DNA of 64,000 nucleotides from Pararhizobium sp. Lineage in GTDB: Bacteria; Pseudomonadota; Alphaproteobacteria; Rhizobiales; Rhizobiaceae. The stretch spans positions 5,381,342 to 5,445,341 of the forward strand of contig CP051237.1 of assembly GCA_017794825.1 (NCBI GenBank). The letters run 5' to 3'. This document shows, piece after piece, positions 8,225 to 17,256 of the stretch. The notes under the pieces are model-generated. The model saw nothing but the letters and a program-made list of their open reading frames with translations. It was not told where the DNA came from and ran no database searches. The translations under genes and the position numbers were made by a program. Each line of letters starts with the position of its first letter. Position 1 is the first letter of the stretch.

Positions 8225-9607
8225 ATGCCGATAGATATTCTCATGCCAGCCCTTTCTCCTACGATGGAAGAAGGCACGCTTTCCAAATGGATGAAGAAGG
8301 AAGGCGATTCGGTCACTGCAGGCGACGTGATTGCAGAAATTGAAACAGACAAGGCGACCATGGAGGTCGAAGCCGTTGACGAAGGCACGATCGGCAAGAT
8401 TGTTGTCCCCGAAGGCAGCGAAGGCGTAAAGGTCAACTCCGTGATTGCCGTTCTGCTGGGTGAAGATGAGGATGCGGGCGCGTTGGACGCCGCTAGCTCT
8501 GAAAAACCAGCCGCAGAACAGCCGAAGGAAGCTGATGAGTCACCTGCGCCGCAGGCGAAGCCTGTCGCCGCCGCGCCGAAAGCAGAAATCGCGTCGGATC
8601 CGGACATACCGTCCGGCACGGAAATGGTGTCGATTTCGGTTCGTGAAGCGCTTCGAGACGCCATGGCGGAAGAAATGCGCGCCGATCCGGATGTCTTCGT
8701 GATGGGTGAGGAAGTCGCCGAATACCAGGGCGCCTACAAGGTTACCCAGGGTCTGCTGGACGAGTTCGGTCCCAAGCGCGTTGTCGATACGCCGATCACC
8801 GAGCATGGTTTCGCAGGCGTCGGCGTCGGCGCTGCCATGGCAGGACTGAAGCCGATCGTCGAATTCATGACCTTCAATTTCGCGATGCAGGCGATGGACC
8901 AGATCATAAACTCGGCTGCCAAGACACACTATATGTCCGGCGGGCAGATGGCTGCGCCGATCGTATTTCGCGGACCCAACGGCGCCGCGGCGCGTGTAGC
9001 GGCTCAGCATTCCCAATGCTACGCCTCCTGGTACAGTCACATACCGGGGCTGAAAGTGGTGATGCCCTATACCGCGGCTGACGCCAAAGGATTGTTGAAG
9101 GCGGCGATTCGAGATCCCAATCCGGTCATTTTCCTTGAGAACGAGCTGCTTTACGGTCATTCCTTCGATGTTCCCAAGCTGGACGACTTCGTGCTGCCGA
9201 TCGGCAAGGCGCGCATACACAGATCAGGAACCGATGTGACCATCGTATCCTTCGGCATCGGTATGACCTATGCTGACGAGGCTGCGACGGAACTGGCGAA
9301 ATCGGGTATTGAATCCGAGGTCATCGATTTGCGCACGATCCGCCCGATGGACATCGAAACGGTTGTCGAATCGGTCAAGAAGACCGGACGCCTTGTCACG
9401 GTGGAGGAGGGCTTTCCACAGAGTTCCGTCGGTACGGAAATCGCTACCCGGGTCATGCAGCAGGCTTTCGACTATCTCGATGCGCCGGTTGCGACAATCG
9501 CCGGAAGAGACGTACCGATGCCCTACGCGGCAAATCTTGAAAAGCTGGCGTTGCCCAGCACCGCCGAGGTGATCGAAGCCGTCAAAGCCGTTACCTACAC
9601 AGCCTGA
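8225..9607 (+). CDS. pdhB: Pyruvate dehydrogenase E1 component, beta subunit with N-terminal lipoyl domain
   Basis: The 460-residue protein is a fusion. Residues about 1-80 are a lipoyl domain whose lipoylated lysine is in ETDKATMEVEA. Residues about 85-130 form an Ala/Pro/Glu-rich flexible linker. From about residue 135 comes the transketolase-like E1 beta subunit (VREALRDAMAEEMRADP, TPITEHGFAGVGVGAAM). The C-terminal transketolase domain ends with RDVPMPYAANLEKLALPS. A lipoyl domain on E1 beta is a known feature of alphaproteobacterial PDH. It pairs with PdhA in the E1 heterotetramer. A good GGAGG ribosome site precedes the ATG. Confidence 0.97.
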   Translation: MPIDILMPALSPTMEEGTLSKWMKKEGDSVTAGDVIAEIETDKATMEVEAVDEGTIGKIVVPEGSEGVKVNSVIAVLLGEDEDAGALDAASSEKPAAEQPKEADESPAPQAKPVAAAPKAEIASDPDIPSGTEMVSISVREALRDAMAEEMRADPDVFVMGEEVAEYQGAYKVTQGLLDEFGPKRVVDTPITEHGFAGVGVGAAMAGLKPIVEFMTFNFAMQAMDQIINSAAKTHYMSGGQMAAPIVFRGPNGAAARVAAQHSQCYASWYSHIPGLKVVMPYTAADAKGLLKAAIRDPNPVIFLENELLYGHSFDVPKLDDFVLPIGKARIHRSGTDVTIVSFGIGMTYADEAATELAKSGIESEVIDLRTIRPMDIETVVESVKKTGRLVTVEEGFPQSSVGTEIATRVMQQAFDYLDAPVATIAGRDVPMPYAANLEKLALPSTAEVIEAVKAVTYTA

Positions 9608-9619
9608 GGGAGGGCGAAC

Positions 9620-10945
9620 ATGTCGATAGAAATTACCATGCCGGCGCTTTCCCCGACGATGGAGGAAGGCAACCTCGCCAAATGGCTCGTAAAAGAAGGC
9701 GACAGCGTTGCGCCTGGCGACGTGATCGCCGAAATCGAAACCGACAAGGCGACCATGGAGGTTGAAGCTGTAGATGAAGGAACGATTGCAAAGATCATCG
9801 TTCCGGCCGGCACCGAGGGCGTAAAGGTCAACGCGCCGATCGCCATCCTTGCGGAAGAGGGCGAAGACGTTTCAGCAGCGGCTTCCGAAATGCCCAAGGA
9901 AGCGGCTTCTTCTGCAAAATCATCGGAACAGCCAAAGCAGGAAGCAGTCGCGCCACCGGTGACAGATGCGCCTCCTGCGCCATCGACGCCTGCGGCGACG
10001 GATTCCTCCGGTGACCGGATTTTCTCGTCTCCACTCGCCAGACGTCTTGCAAAGGACGCCGGCGTGGAACTCTCGACTGTCAAGGGATCCGGTCCGCACG
10101 GCCGTATCATCAAGCGGGATGTGGAAGCAGCCGCGTCCGGAGTCGCCGCTCCTGCCGCCGCGCAAAAAACCACAGGCGCAACACTGGCGCCCGCAGCGGT
10201 TCCGGCGATGTCCGACGACCAGACCCTCAAACTGTTTGAAGAGGGTTCCTACGAACTCGTTCCGCATGACAACATGCGCAAGACGATCGCCAAGCGGCTG
10301 GTTCAATCCAAACAGAGCATTCCGCACTTCTATCTGTCGGTCGACTGCGAACTCGACGCGCTCCTTGATTTGCGTCAGCAGCTCAACGCCGCTGCTCCGA
10401 CCGTCGAAGGAAAGCCGGCTTACAAGCTGTCCGTAAATGATTTCGTCATCAAGGCTCTCGCTTTTGCCCTGCGTGACGTCCCTGCGGCGAACGCCTCGTG
10501 GACTGAAAGCGCAATGGTCCTTCACAAACACAGCGATGTCGGCGTGGCGGTTTCCATTCCGGGCGGCTTGATCACTCCCGTGGTGCGCAAGGCCGAACAG
10601 AAGACGCTGTCCGTCATTTCCAATGAAATGAAAGACATGGCGGCGCGCGCAAGAGAGCGCAAACTCAAGCCGGAAGAGTATCAGGGCGGTTCGTCTGCGG
10701 TATCCAATCTGGGGATGTTCGGCATCAAGAACTTTTCGGCAGTCATCAACCCTCCGCATGCGACGATACTTGCTGTTGGCGCGGGCGAGCAGCGTGCGAT
10801 CGTGCGTGATGGCGCAGTCGCAGTCGCAACGATCATGTCTGTGACGCTTTCAACCGACCATCGAGCCGTCGACGGCGCGCTCGGAGCCGAACTCCTCTCC
10901 GCATTCAAACGTTACATCGAGAAACCGATGGGAATGGTCGTCTAA
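9620..10945 (+). CDS. pdhC: Dihydrolipoamide acetyltransferase (PDH E2)
   Basis: A 441-residue core subunit of the pyruvate dehydrogenase complex. Domains in order: lipoyl domain (residues 1-80, lysine in ETDKATMEVEA, nearly identical to the PdhB lipoyl domain), a Pro/Ala linker, the peripheral subunit-binding domain (about residues 133-170, SPLARRLAKDAGV to GPHGRIIKRDVE), a second linker, and the catalytic acyltransferase domain ending in the active-site motif STDHRAVDGALGAEL (His and Asp of HxxxDG). It transfers acetyl groups to CoA. The near-identity of the two lipoyl domains suggests duplication within the operon. Confidence 0.97.
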   Translation: MSIEITMPALSPTMEEGNLAKWLVKEGDSVAPGDVIAEIETDKATMEVEAVDEGTIAKIIVPAGTEGVKVNAPIAILAEEGEDVSAAASEMPKEAASSAKSSEQPKQEAVAPPVTDAPPAPSTPAATDSSGDRIFSSPLARRLAKDAGVELSTVKGSGPHGRIIKRDVEAAASGVAAPAAAQKTTGATLAPAAVPAMSDDQTLKLFEEGSYELVPHDNMRKTIAKRLVQSKQSIPHFYLSVDCELDALLDLRQQLNAAAPTVEGKPAYKLSVNDFVIKALAFALRDVPAANASWTESAMVLHKHSDVGVAVSIPGGLITPVVRKAEQKTLSVISNEMKDMAARARERKLKPEEYQGGSSAVSNLGMFGIKNFSAVINPPHATILAVGAGEQRAIVRDGAVAVATIMSVTLSTDHRAVDGALGAELLSAFKRYIEKPMGMVV

Positions 10946-10977
10946 AACAGCCAACGGCTGCAACTCAGGAGATCGTC

Positions 10978-11538
10978 ATGCCGGACAGCAGTGGAAACGC
11001 CGCCGACGAATTCATTCATAGGCTCAAGAAAGCCTGGGGCTGGCTTGTGCTGCTGGGCGCCATATCGCTTGTTGGTGGGGTTCTGTGTTTCGCCAATCCG
11101 CTGAAGGCGTCTATTGCAGCCGAAACCCTTGCGGCGATCTTCTTTATTCTGATCGGCATTCTCCAACTCGCGCAGGCGTTCTCCATGCAGGGCTGGGGAG
11201 GTGTGTTGTGGTCAGCGATCGTAGGAGTGGTTTCCGTGCTCGTTGGCGCTGTCCTTATCCAGAATCCACTGGAAGGCGTGGCGACGCTGACAGCTTTGGT
11301 CGGCGTCATGATGTTCGTGATGGGGGGCTTCAAAATCGCCTATTCGCTTTCGCTGCGCTCCATGTCCGGATGGGTTTGGGTGCTGGTTTCCGGTGTTTTG
11401 TCGATCGTGATCGGAATCATCATCTTTGCGGATTTTCCATGGGCTGCCGTAACGGTGCTCGGACTGTTTCTTGGCGTTGAACTGATTTTCAACGGGATCA
11501 GTCTCTTAATGACCGGGATTGCGCTGCGAAACGCGTGA
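10978..11538 (+). CDS. HdeD/DUF308-family integral membrane protein
   Basis: A 186-residue protein with about six hydrophobic segments (for example GWLVLLGAISLVGGVLCF, ETLAAIFFILIGILQLAQAF, VWVLVSGVLSIVIGIIIF). The pattern of paired helices repeated three times is that of DUF308/HdeD proteins. HdeD has been linked to acid tolerance in Escherichia coli, but the function of alphaproteobacterial members is not known to me. AGGAG precedes the ATG. It sits inside the pdh gene block, 32 bp after pdhC and 56 bp before lpd, in the same orientation and so probably co-transcribed. There is no evident link to pyruvate metabolism. Confidence 0.85.
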   Translation: MPDSSGNAADEFIHRLKKAWGWLVLLGAISLVGGVLCFANPLKASIAAETLAAIFFILIGILQLAQAFSMQGWGGVLWSAIVGVVSVLVGAVLIQNPLEGVATLTALVGVMMFVMGGFKIAYSLSLRSMSGWVWVLVSGVLSIVIGIIIFADFPWAAVTVLGLFLGVELIFNGISLLMTGIALRNA

Positions 11539-11543
11539 GAGAC

Positions 11544-11564
11544 GAGAACGCCGCCGGCGTTCTC
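11544..11564 (+). other. Perfect 9-bp stem-loop between DUF308 gene and lpd
   Basis: Arms GAGAACGCC (11544-11552) and GGCGTTCTC (11556-11564) pair perfectly around a 3-nt GCC loop, 5 nt after the DUF308 stop codon. No U-tract follows, so it is not a canonical intrinsic terminator. It may act as a partial terminator, RNA-processing or mRNA-stability element separating pdhABC-DUF308 from lpd expression. Confidence 0.5.
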
Positions 11565-11594
11565 TGATCCACAGCAAAGACGAGGAGACACAAA

Positions 11595-13058
11595 GTGTCC
11601 AACAATTATGATGTCATTGTCATAGGGTCCGGACCTGGCGGTTATGTTTGCGCCATCCGTTCGGCGCAGCTTGGATTGAAGACAGCGATCGTTGAGCGAG
11701 AGCATCTTGGCGGCATATGCCTGAACTGGGGCTGCATACCGACGAAAGCGCTGCTGCGATCGGCGGAAGTGCTTCATCTCGCAGAGCACGCGGACGCCTA
11801 TGGTCTCAAACTCGAAGGAAAGATTTCACCTGATCTCCAGGCGGTGGTGAAGCGGTCTCGCGGCGTGTCGGAGCGTCTTACCACAGGCGTCGGTTTTCTC
11901 ATGAAGAAAAACAAGATCGACGTGATCTGGGGCGAGGCGAAACTGACAAAAGCCGCCAAGGGCGGAACGCCAGGAGAGATCAAGGTCACCAAACCATCCA
12001 AAAAACCGATGGAGCCGCAGCATCCTGCTCCAAAGAATACACTGGGCGAGGGCGACTACTCGGCCAAACACATCATCGTTGCAACCGGCGCGAGACCGCG
12101 CGCTCTTCCTGGAATCGAGCCCGACGGCAAGCTGATCTGGACGTATTTCGAAGCCATGGTGCCGCCGGAGATGCCGAAATCGCTGCTTGTCATGGGATCC
12201 GGCGCCATAGGCATAGAATTCGCCAGCTTTTACAACGCCATGGGCGTGGATGTTACGGTAGTCGAGCTTATGCCAACCATCATGCCGGTTGAAGATGCGG
12301 AAATTTCCGCTTTCGCGCGCAAGCGGCTTGAAAAGCACGGTCTCAAGATCATAACGGAAGCCAAGGTTTCCAAGGTGGACAAGGGCGCAAACAGCGTAAC
12401 CGCCCACGTGGAGACCAACGATGGGAAGACACAGAAGATCGAGGCCGACCGACTGATATCCGCAGTGGGTGTTCAGGGTAATATCGAGAACCTCGGGCTC
12501 GAACAGATTGGCGTCAAGACGGATCGCGGATGCATCGTCATCGACGGCTACGGCAAGTCGAATATCGAGGGCATCTATGCGATCGGCGATGTCGCTGGCC
12601 CACCGATGCTTGCTCACAAGGCCGAGCACGAAGGCGTCATATGCGTGGAAAAGATCGCAGGCGCGCCCGGCGTTCACCCGTTGGACAAATCGATGATTCC
12701 GGGTTGCACCTACTGCAATCCGCAGGTCGCCAGTGTGGGTTTGACGGAGGCCAAAGCCAAGGAAGCCGGCTACGAAATCCGGGTCGGGCGGTTCCCGTTT
12801 ACGGCAAACGGCAAGGCGATTGCGCTTGGTGAAGACCAGGGTCTGGTCAAGACTATTTTCGACAAGAAGACTGGCCAGTTGCTCGGCGCACACATGGTGG
12901 GCGCTGAAGTCACGGAATTGATCGAGGGTTTTGTGGTCGCCATGAATCTCGAGACCACTGAGGAAGAGCTGATGCATTCCGTGTTCCCGCATCCCACATT
13001 GTCGGAGATGATGAAGGAAAGCGTGCTTGACGCCTATGGGCGCGTTCTCAATGCTTGA
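11595..13058 (+). CDS. lpdA: Dihydrolipoamide dehydrogenase (E3) of the PDH block
   Basis: A 487-residue FAD flavoprotein that reoxidises dihydrolipoyl groups with NAD. It shows the FAD-binding GSGPGGYVCAIRSAQLG, the redox disulfide GGICLNWGCIPTKALL, the NAD site GSGAIGIEFASF, a second FAD motif YAIGDVAGPPMLAHKAEHEG and the catalytic His-Glu end FPHPTLSE. It is longer than typical E3 because of a Lys/Pro-rich insertion around residues 115-150. The start is a GTG at 11595 preceded by GAGGAG. A second, less similar E3 gene ends the branched-chain operon, so this copy most likely serves PDH. Confidence 0.96.
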   Translation: MSNNYDVIVIGSGPGGYVCAIRSAQLGLKTAIVEREHLGGICLNWGCIPTKALLRSAEVLHLAEHADAYGLKLEGKISPDLQAVVKRSRGVSERLTTGVGFLMKKNKIDVIWGEAKLTKAAKGGTPGEIKVTKPSKKPMEPQHPAPKNTLGEGDYSAKHIIVATGARPRALPGIEPDGKLIWTYFEAMVPPEMPKSLLVMGSGAIGIEFASFYNAMGVDVTVVELMPTIMPVEDAEISAFARKRLEKHGLKIITEAKVSKVDKGANSVTAHVETNDGKTQKIEADRLISAVGVQGNIENLGLEQIGVKTDRGCIVIDGYGKSNIEGIYAIGDVAGPPMLAHKAEHEGVICVEKIAGAPGVHPLDKSMIPGCTYCNPQVASVGLTEAKAKEAGYEIRVGRFPFTANGKAIALGEDQGLVKTIFDKKTGQLLGAHMVGAEVTELIEGFVVAMNLETTEEELMHSVFPHPTLSEMMKESVLDAYGRVLNA

Positions 13059-13092
13059 CCGGCGGGTTTAACGCACCAAATGGAGATTTGAA

Positions 13093-13335
13093 GTGAGCTG
13101 GATACTGTGGATCATCGTCGGCCTGCTTGCAGGATGGATTGCACAACGTGCGATGAACCGCAGAGAGGGACTCATAAAGAACCTGATCGTCGGTTTAATT
13201 GGTGCGCTTGTTGGCGGCGCCTTGGCAAATGCGGTCAATATCTAATACGCAAACACTTTTCTCGGCGAGTTGATAGTTGCTACTGTTGGTGCAATCGTAA
13301 TTCTCTGGTTGTTCGCATTGCTTGCCGGGCGATAG
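13093..13335 (+). pseudogene. GlsB/YeaQ/YmgE-type small membrane protein gene with in-frame stop
   Basis: From GTG 13093 the frame reads SWILWIIVGLLAGWIAQ, then a Gly-rich helix (NLIVGLIGALVGGALANAV), then a TAA at 13243-13245. It continues in the same frame with NTFLGELIVATVGAIVILW and ends at TAG 13333-13335. The joined 80-codon frame matches the length and three-segment layout of the GlsB/YeaQ (transglycosylase-associated) family. The third membrane segment is therefore cut off by a single nonsense codon. No indel is needed, so the mutation may be recent, or it may be a sequencing error. The gene lies between lpd and lipA, 34 and 18 bp from them. Confidence 0.75.
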
Positions 13336-13353
13336 AAACGGATTCGAAGGAAT

Positions 13354-14322
13354 ATGGTAACGGTTGTTGATACTGTTTCGGAGAATGCAAAGCGGGTGCG
13401 CCACCCTGAAAAAGCGCACAGGCCCGACACCGAAATTCAGCGCAAGCCAGACTGGATCAGGGTAAAGGCTCCGACGTCAAAAGGATATCTTGAGACAAGG
13501 GATATCGTCAAAAGCAACAACCTCGTAACCGTATGCGAGGAGGCGGGCTGCCCCAATATAGGCAGTTGCTGGCAGCAGAAGCACGCCAGCTTCATGATCA
13601 TGGGCGAGATCTGCACCCGGGCATGCGCCTTCTGCAACGTGTCGACCGGCAGACCGACGGCGCTGGATAGCAATGAACCGGAAAATGTCGCGAAGGCCGT
13701 GTTCCAGATGGGCCTGAAGCATGTCGTCATCACGTCTGTCGACCGTGATGATCTCGACGACGGCGGCGCGCAGCATTTCGTCGATACCATCCTCGCGATC
13801 CGGGAAGCCTCGCGCCAGACGACGGTCGAGATTCTCACGCCGGATTTCCTGCGCAAGCCCGGAGCTCTCGAAAAGGTGGTCAGCGCTCGACCGGACGTTT
13901 TCAACCACAATCTGGAGACGGTTCCATCCAACTACCTGACGGTGAGGCCAGGCGCGCGCTACTTCCATTCCATCAGGCTCCTGCAGCGTGTGAAGGAACT
14001 CGACCCTGACATGTTTACGAAGTCCGGCATTATGGTTGGACTTGGTGAAGAGCGTAACGAGGTCTTGCAGTTGATGGACGATCTGCGCGTTGCGGATGTC
14101 GATTTCCTGACGATCGGTCAATATCTGCAGCCAACCCGCAAGCATCACAAGGTCATGAAGTTCGTCACTCCCGACGAATTCAAGGCCTATGAGACGATCG
14201 CCTATTCGAAGGGTTTCCTGATGGTGTCGGCCAGCCCGCTTACCCGCTCTTCGCATCACGCAGGCGAGGATTTTGCCAAGTTGCAAGCCGCTCGGGCTGC
14301 GCGAAACGGGCTGAAGTCCTGA
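13354..14322 (+). CDS. lipA: Lipoyl synthase
   Basis: A 322-residue radical-SAM enzyme that inserts two sulfurs into protein-bound octanoyl groups to form lipoyl cofactors. The radical-SAM cluster cysteines are in GEICTRACAFCNV, the auxiliary cluster cysteines in CEEAGCPNIGSCW, and the conserved C-terminal serine region is PLTRSSHHAGE. Its place between two 2-oxoacid dehydrogenase operons fits its role in lipoylating PdhB, PdhC and the branched-chain E2. It is followed after 12 bp by the COQ10/RatA-like gene. Confidence 0.97.
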   Translation: MVTVVDTVSENAKRVRHPEKAHRPDTEIQRKPDWIRVKAPTSKGYLETRDIVKSNNLVTVCEEAGCPNIGSCWQQKHASFMIMGEICTRACAFCNVSTGRPTALDSNEPENVAKAVFQMGLKHVVITSVDRDDLDDGGAQHFVDTILAIREASRQTTVEILTPDFLRKPGALEKVVSARPDVFNHNLETVPSNYLTVRPGARYFHSIRLLQRVKELDPDMFTKSGIMVGLGEERNEVLQLMDDLRVADVDFLTIGQYLQPTRKHHKVMKFVTPDEFKAYETIAYSKGFLMVSASPLTRSSHHAGEDFAKLQAARAARNGLKS

Positions 14323-14334
14323 AGTCCGTCGGAC

Positions 14335-14793
14335 ATGCCTGAATTCGAAACGACACGCAGTGTCAGACATTCGCCAGACAACATGTTCGCGCTTGTAGCG
14401 GATGTAGAGCGGTACCCGGAGTTTCTTCCGCTTTGCGAGGCCTTGCATATTCGCAAGCAAAAGGAGCGCAACGGCAAGATACTGCTGATTGCCGACATGA
14501 CCGTCGGGTACAAGGCGATCAGGGAAACCTTCACGAGCCAGGTGCTGCTCGATCCGGAAAACAAGGTCATCGACGTCAAGTACCTGGACGGACCATTTCG
14601 CTATCTAGACAATCGATGGACGTTCCTTGAGACCAGGAATGGGTGCGATGTCAGATTCTACATAGAATACGAGTTCAAGAGCCGTATGCTGGGGATGGTG
14701 ATGGGCTCCATGTTCGATCGTGCTTTCCGCACTTTCGCGGAAGCATTCGAGCGCCGCGCGGACGAGATTTACGGCGAGAAGTTCGATTCGTAG
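14335..14793 (+). CDS. COQ10/RatA-like START-domain (SRPBCC) protein
   Basis: A 152-residue single-domain protein of the polyketide-cyclase/START superfamily. It begins with a typical VRHSPDNMFALVADVERYPEFLPLCEAL signature region (residues about 9-37) and has the conserved segment VDVKYLDGPFRYLDNRWTF in variant form. Homologues are annotated as coenzyme Q-binding COQ10 proteins or, in Escherichia coli, RatA. The alphaproteobacterial neighbourhood, downstream of lipA, favours a role in ubiquinone handling over a toxin role. This is knowledge-based inference. Confidence 0.88.
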   Translation: MPEFETTRSVRHSPDNMFALVADVERYPEFLPLCEALHIRKQKERNGKILLIADMTVGYKAIRETFTSQVLLDPENKVIDVKYLDGPFRYLDNRWTFLETRNGCDVRFYIEYEFKSRMLGMVMGSMFDRAFRTFAEAFERRADEIYGEKFDS

Positions 14794-14837
14794 GCAACTG
14801 ATTGTCTTTCCGGCGTTGCGGACAACGTAAGAAACAT

Positions 14838-14863
14838 CATTTCAGCGACTGATTCGTGAAATG
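14838..14863. promoter_or_regulatory. Inverted repeat upstream of bkd operon
   Basis: CATTTCA (14838-14844) and TGAAATG (14857-14863) form a perfect 7-bp inverted repeat separated by 12 nt, in the 214-bp gap between the COQ10-like gene and bkdA1. It could be an operator (branched-chain dehydrogenase operons are often controlled by Lrp-type regulators) or a weak terminator for the upstream gene. No T-run follows. Confidence 0.3.
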
Positions 14864-15007
14864 CTGTGTCTCCGTTCAGAAGCCAAGAGTTATTATATTT
14901 CTTTCCGTTACACCCTACTTGCCGCCGTAAGCTTCCGATGCACATTATTCACATGAGGAGGCGCGGTAAGCTTCTTCGATATCCGGCTTTTCGCATGGGA
15001 GGCTGCC

Positions 15008-16234
15008 GTGCCAGAATATTCTCCGCTTACTTTCCGAGTTCCGGAACCACCTGTGCGCCCGGGCGGCGAGCCGGATTTTTCCAAATTCGACGTGCCCAAG
15101 GCGGGAACGGTGCGACGTCCTGAAATCGACAGCGACCCCGATGACATGAAGGACCTTGCGACCTCGCTCATCAGGGTTCTGAACCGAAAGGCCGAGGCTG
15201 TTGGACCATGGGCGGGCGACTTGGATACTGACCTCCTGCTGCATGGCTTGCGCTCGATGATGCGGACGCGGTCTTTTGACGAACGGATGATGACTCTGCA
15301 GCGGCAGGGAAAAACCTCCTTCTACATGAAATGCACAGGGGAGGAGGCGATCGCCATCGGCCAGCAACTTGCGCTTTCGCCCGGCGACATGAATTTCCCC
15401 ACCTACCGCCAGCAGGGGCTGCTGATTTGTCAGGACTACCCGATCGTCGACATGATTTGTCAGATCCTGTCGAATGAACGGGATCCGCTGCACGGCCGGC
15501 AACTCCCGGTGCTCTATTCGGCGCGAGACTACGGCTTTTTCACGATTTCAGGGAACCTCGGCACACAATATATCCATGCTGTCGGATGGGCGATGGCGTC
15601 GGCTATCAAGGGCGACACGAAGATCGCGACCGGCTGGATCGGCGACGGATCCACGGCCGAAAATGATTTTCATGCAGCGCTCGTCAATGCGTCCGTCTAT
15701 CAGCCGCCGGTCGTTCTCAACATCGTCAACAATCAATGGGCCATTTCGTCCTATCAAGGCATCGCCGGGGGAGACCTGGCGACATTCGCCGAAAGAGCGC
15801 TTGGATACGGCATCCCGTCCTTGCGTGTTGACGGCAACGACTTCATAGCCGTGCACCAGGTCTCCAAATGGGCCATCGAACGCGCCCGGCGGAATCTCGG
15901 CCCGACACTTATCGAATGGGTCACATATCGCGTGGCGCCGCATTCCACCTCGGACGATCCGAGCAAATACAGGCCCCGGGAAGAGTCCTCCGCATGGCCG
16001 CTGGGCGATCCTGTCCTGAGGCTGAAGAACCACTTGATACAGCGCGGACTCTGGAGCGAGGAGCGGCACAAGCAGGCTGAGGCCGAGTTCGATGAAGAGA
16101 TGCGGCTGACGGCAAAGGAAGCAGAACGCTATGGCGTGATGGGAGAGGGCGCCAGCGATCGCGACATATTCGAAGACGTCTACAAGGAGATGCCGCCGCA
16201 CCTCCGCAAACAGCGTCAGGAGCTCGGGGTTTAG
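15008..16234 (+). CDS. bkdA1: Branched-chain 2-oxoacid dehydrogenase E1, alpha subunit
   Basis: A 408-residue ThDP-dependent subunit that decarboxylates the 2-oxo acids of valine, leucine and isoleucine. The ThDP motif GDGSTAENDFHAALVNAS through NIVNNQWAIS is clear, as is the phosphorylation-loop-like VAPHSTSDDPSKYRPREE. The ~70-residue N-terminal extension before the E1 core is usual for bacterial BkdA1 and absent from PdhA. The GTG at 15008 has GGGAGG 6 nt upstream. It is the first gene of a four-gene operon. Confidence 0.95.
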   Translation: MPEYSPLTFRVPEPPVRPGGEPDFSKFDVPKAGTVRRPEIDSDPDDMKDLATSLIRVLNRKAEAVGPWAGDLDTDLLLHGLRSMMRTRSFDERMMTLQRQGKTSFYMKCTGEEAIAIGQQLALSPGDMNFPTYRQQGLLICQDYPIVDMICQILSNERDPLHGRQLPVLYSARDYGFFTISGNLGTQYIHAVGWAMASAIKGDTKIATGWIGDGSTAENDFHAALVNASVYQPPVVLNIVNNQWAISSYQGIAGGDLATFAERALGYGIPSLRVDGNDFIAVHQVSKWAIERARRNLGPTLIEWVTYRVAPHSTSDDPSKYRPREESSAWPLGDPVLRLKNHLIQRGLWSEERHKQAEAEFDEEMRLTAKEAERYGVMGEGASDRDIFEDVYKEMPPHLRKQRQELGV

Positions 16235-16236
16235 CC

Positions 16237-17256
16237 ATGGCTCAGATGTCTATGATCGAGGCGATCCGGAGCGCTATGGATGTCATGCTCGGACGCGATG
16301 AGAACGTCGTCGTTTTCGGTGAGGACGTCGGCTATTTCGGTGGAGTATTCCGATGCACCGCCGGACTGCAGGAGAAATACGGCTCGTCGAGAGTGTTTGA
16401 CAGTCCGATCAACGAGAGCGGCATCGTCGGCGCCGGCATCGGAATGGCGGCCTACGGCTTGCGCCCATGCGTCGAGGTGCAATTCGCGGACTATATTTAT
16501 CCCGCCTATGACCAGATCGTTTCGGAGGCGGCGCGTCTACGTTATCGGTCCGCCGGACAATTCACGGCGCCGATCACAATCCGAAGTCCCTGCGGCGGCG
16601 GCATTTTTGGTGGGCAGACGCACAGTCAGAGCCCGGAAGCGCTATTCACCCATGTTTCGGGATTGAAGACCATCGTTCCTTCCACGCCGTATGACGCAAA
16701 GGGTCTGCTGATATCTTCGATCGAAGATGACGATCCGGTTATATTCCTGGAACCGAAACGCCTTTATAACGGCCCCTTCGATGGCCACCCTGACCGTCCG
16801 GCGCAGAGCTGGGCGGGGCATCCGCAAGGCGAGGTGCCAGAGGACTACTATACCGTGCCTATCGGCAAGGCGCGTCTGGTGCGGGATGGCGCTGACGCTA
16901 CGATAATAACCTACGGGACGATGTGCTTCGTCGCCGAAGCGGCGGTGAGCGAGACCGGTATCGACGCCGAGATTATCGATCTGCGGACATTGCTGCCGCT
17001 TGATATCGAAACCATCACCAATTCCATCCGAAAGACAGGCCGGTGCATGATTCTGCACGAGGCGACCCGCACCTCGGGTTTCGGAGCCGAACTCTCTGCG
17101 CAGATCCAGGAGGAGTGCTTCTACAGCCTCGAGGCGCCTATCGTCCGTGTTACCGGTTGGGACACGCCTTATCCCCACGCCCAGGAATGGCATTATTTCC
17201 CCGGACCGGAGCGTGTTGGACGTGAGCTCGCGAAATTGATGGAGGCTGCGACATGA
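16237..17256 (+). CDS. bkdA2: Branched-chain 2-oxoacid dehydrogenase E1, beta subunit
   Basis: A 339-residue transketolase-like beta subunit that pairs with BkdA1. It has the conserved VVFGEDVGYFGGVFRCTAGL, SPINESGIVGAGIGMAAYG and the C-terminal RVTGWDTPYPHAQEWHYFPG. It begins 2 nt after the bkdA1 stop and its stop overlaps the bkdB start by 4 nt, so translation is coupled. Unlike PdhB it has no lipoyl domain. Confidence 0.96.
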   Translation: MAQMSMIEAIRSAMDVMLGRDENVVVFGEDVGYFGGVFRCTAGLQEKYGSSRVFDSPINESGIVGAGIGMAAYGLRPCVEVQFADYIYPAYDQIVSEAARLRYRSAGQFTAPITIRSPCGGGIFGGQTHSQSPEALFTHVSGLKTIVPSTPYDAKGLLISSIEDDDPVIFLEPKRLYNGPFDGHPDRPAQSWAGHPQGEVPEDYYTVPIGKARLVRDGADATIITYGTMCFVAEAAVSETGIDAEIIDLRTLLPLDIETITNSIRKTGRCMILHEATRTSGFGAELSAQIQEECFYSLEAPIVRVTGWDTPYPHAQEWHYFPGPERVGRELAKLMEAAT

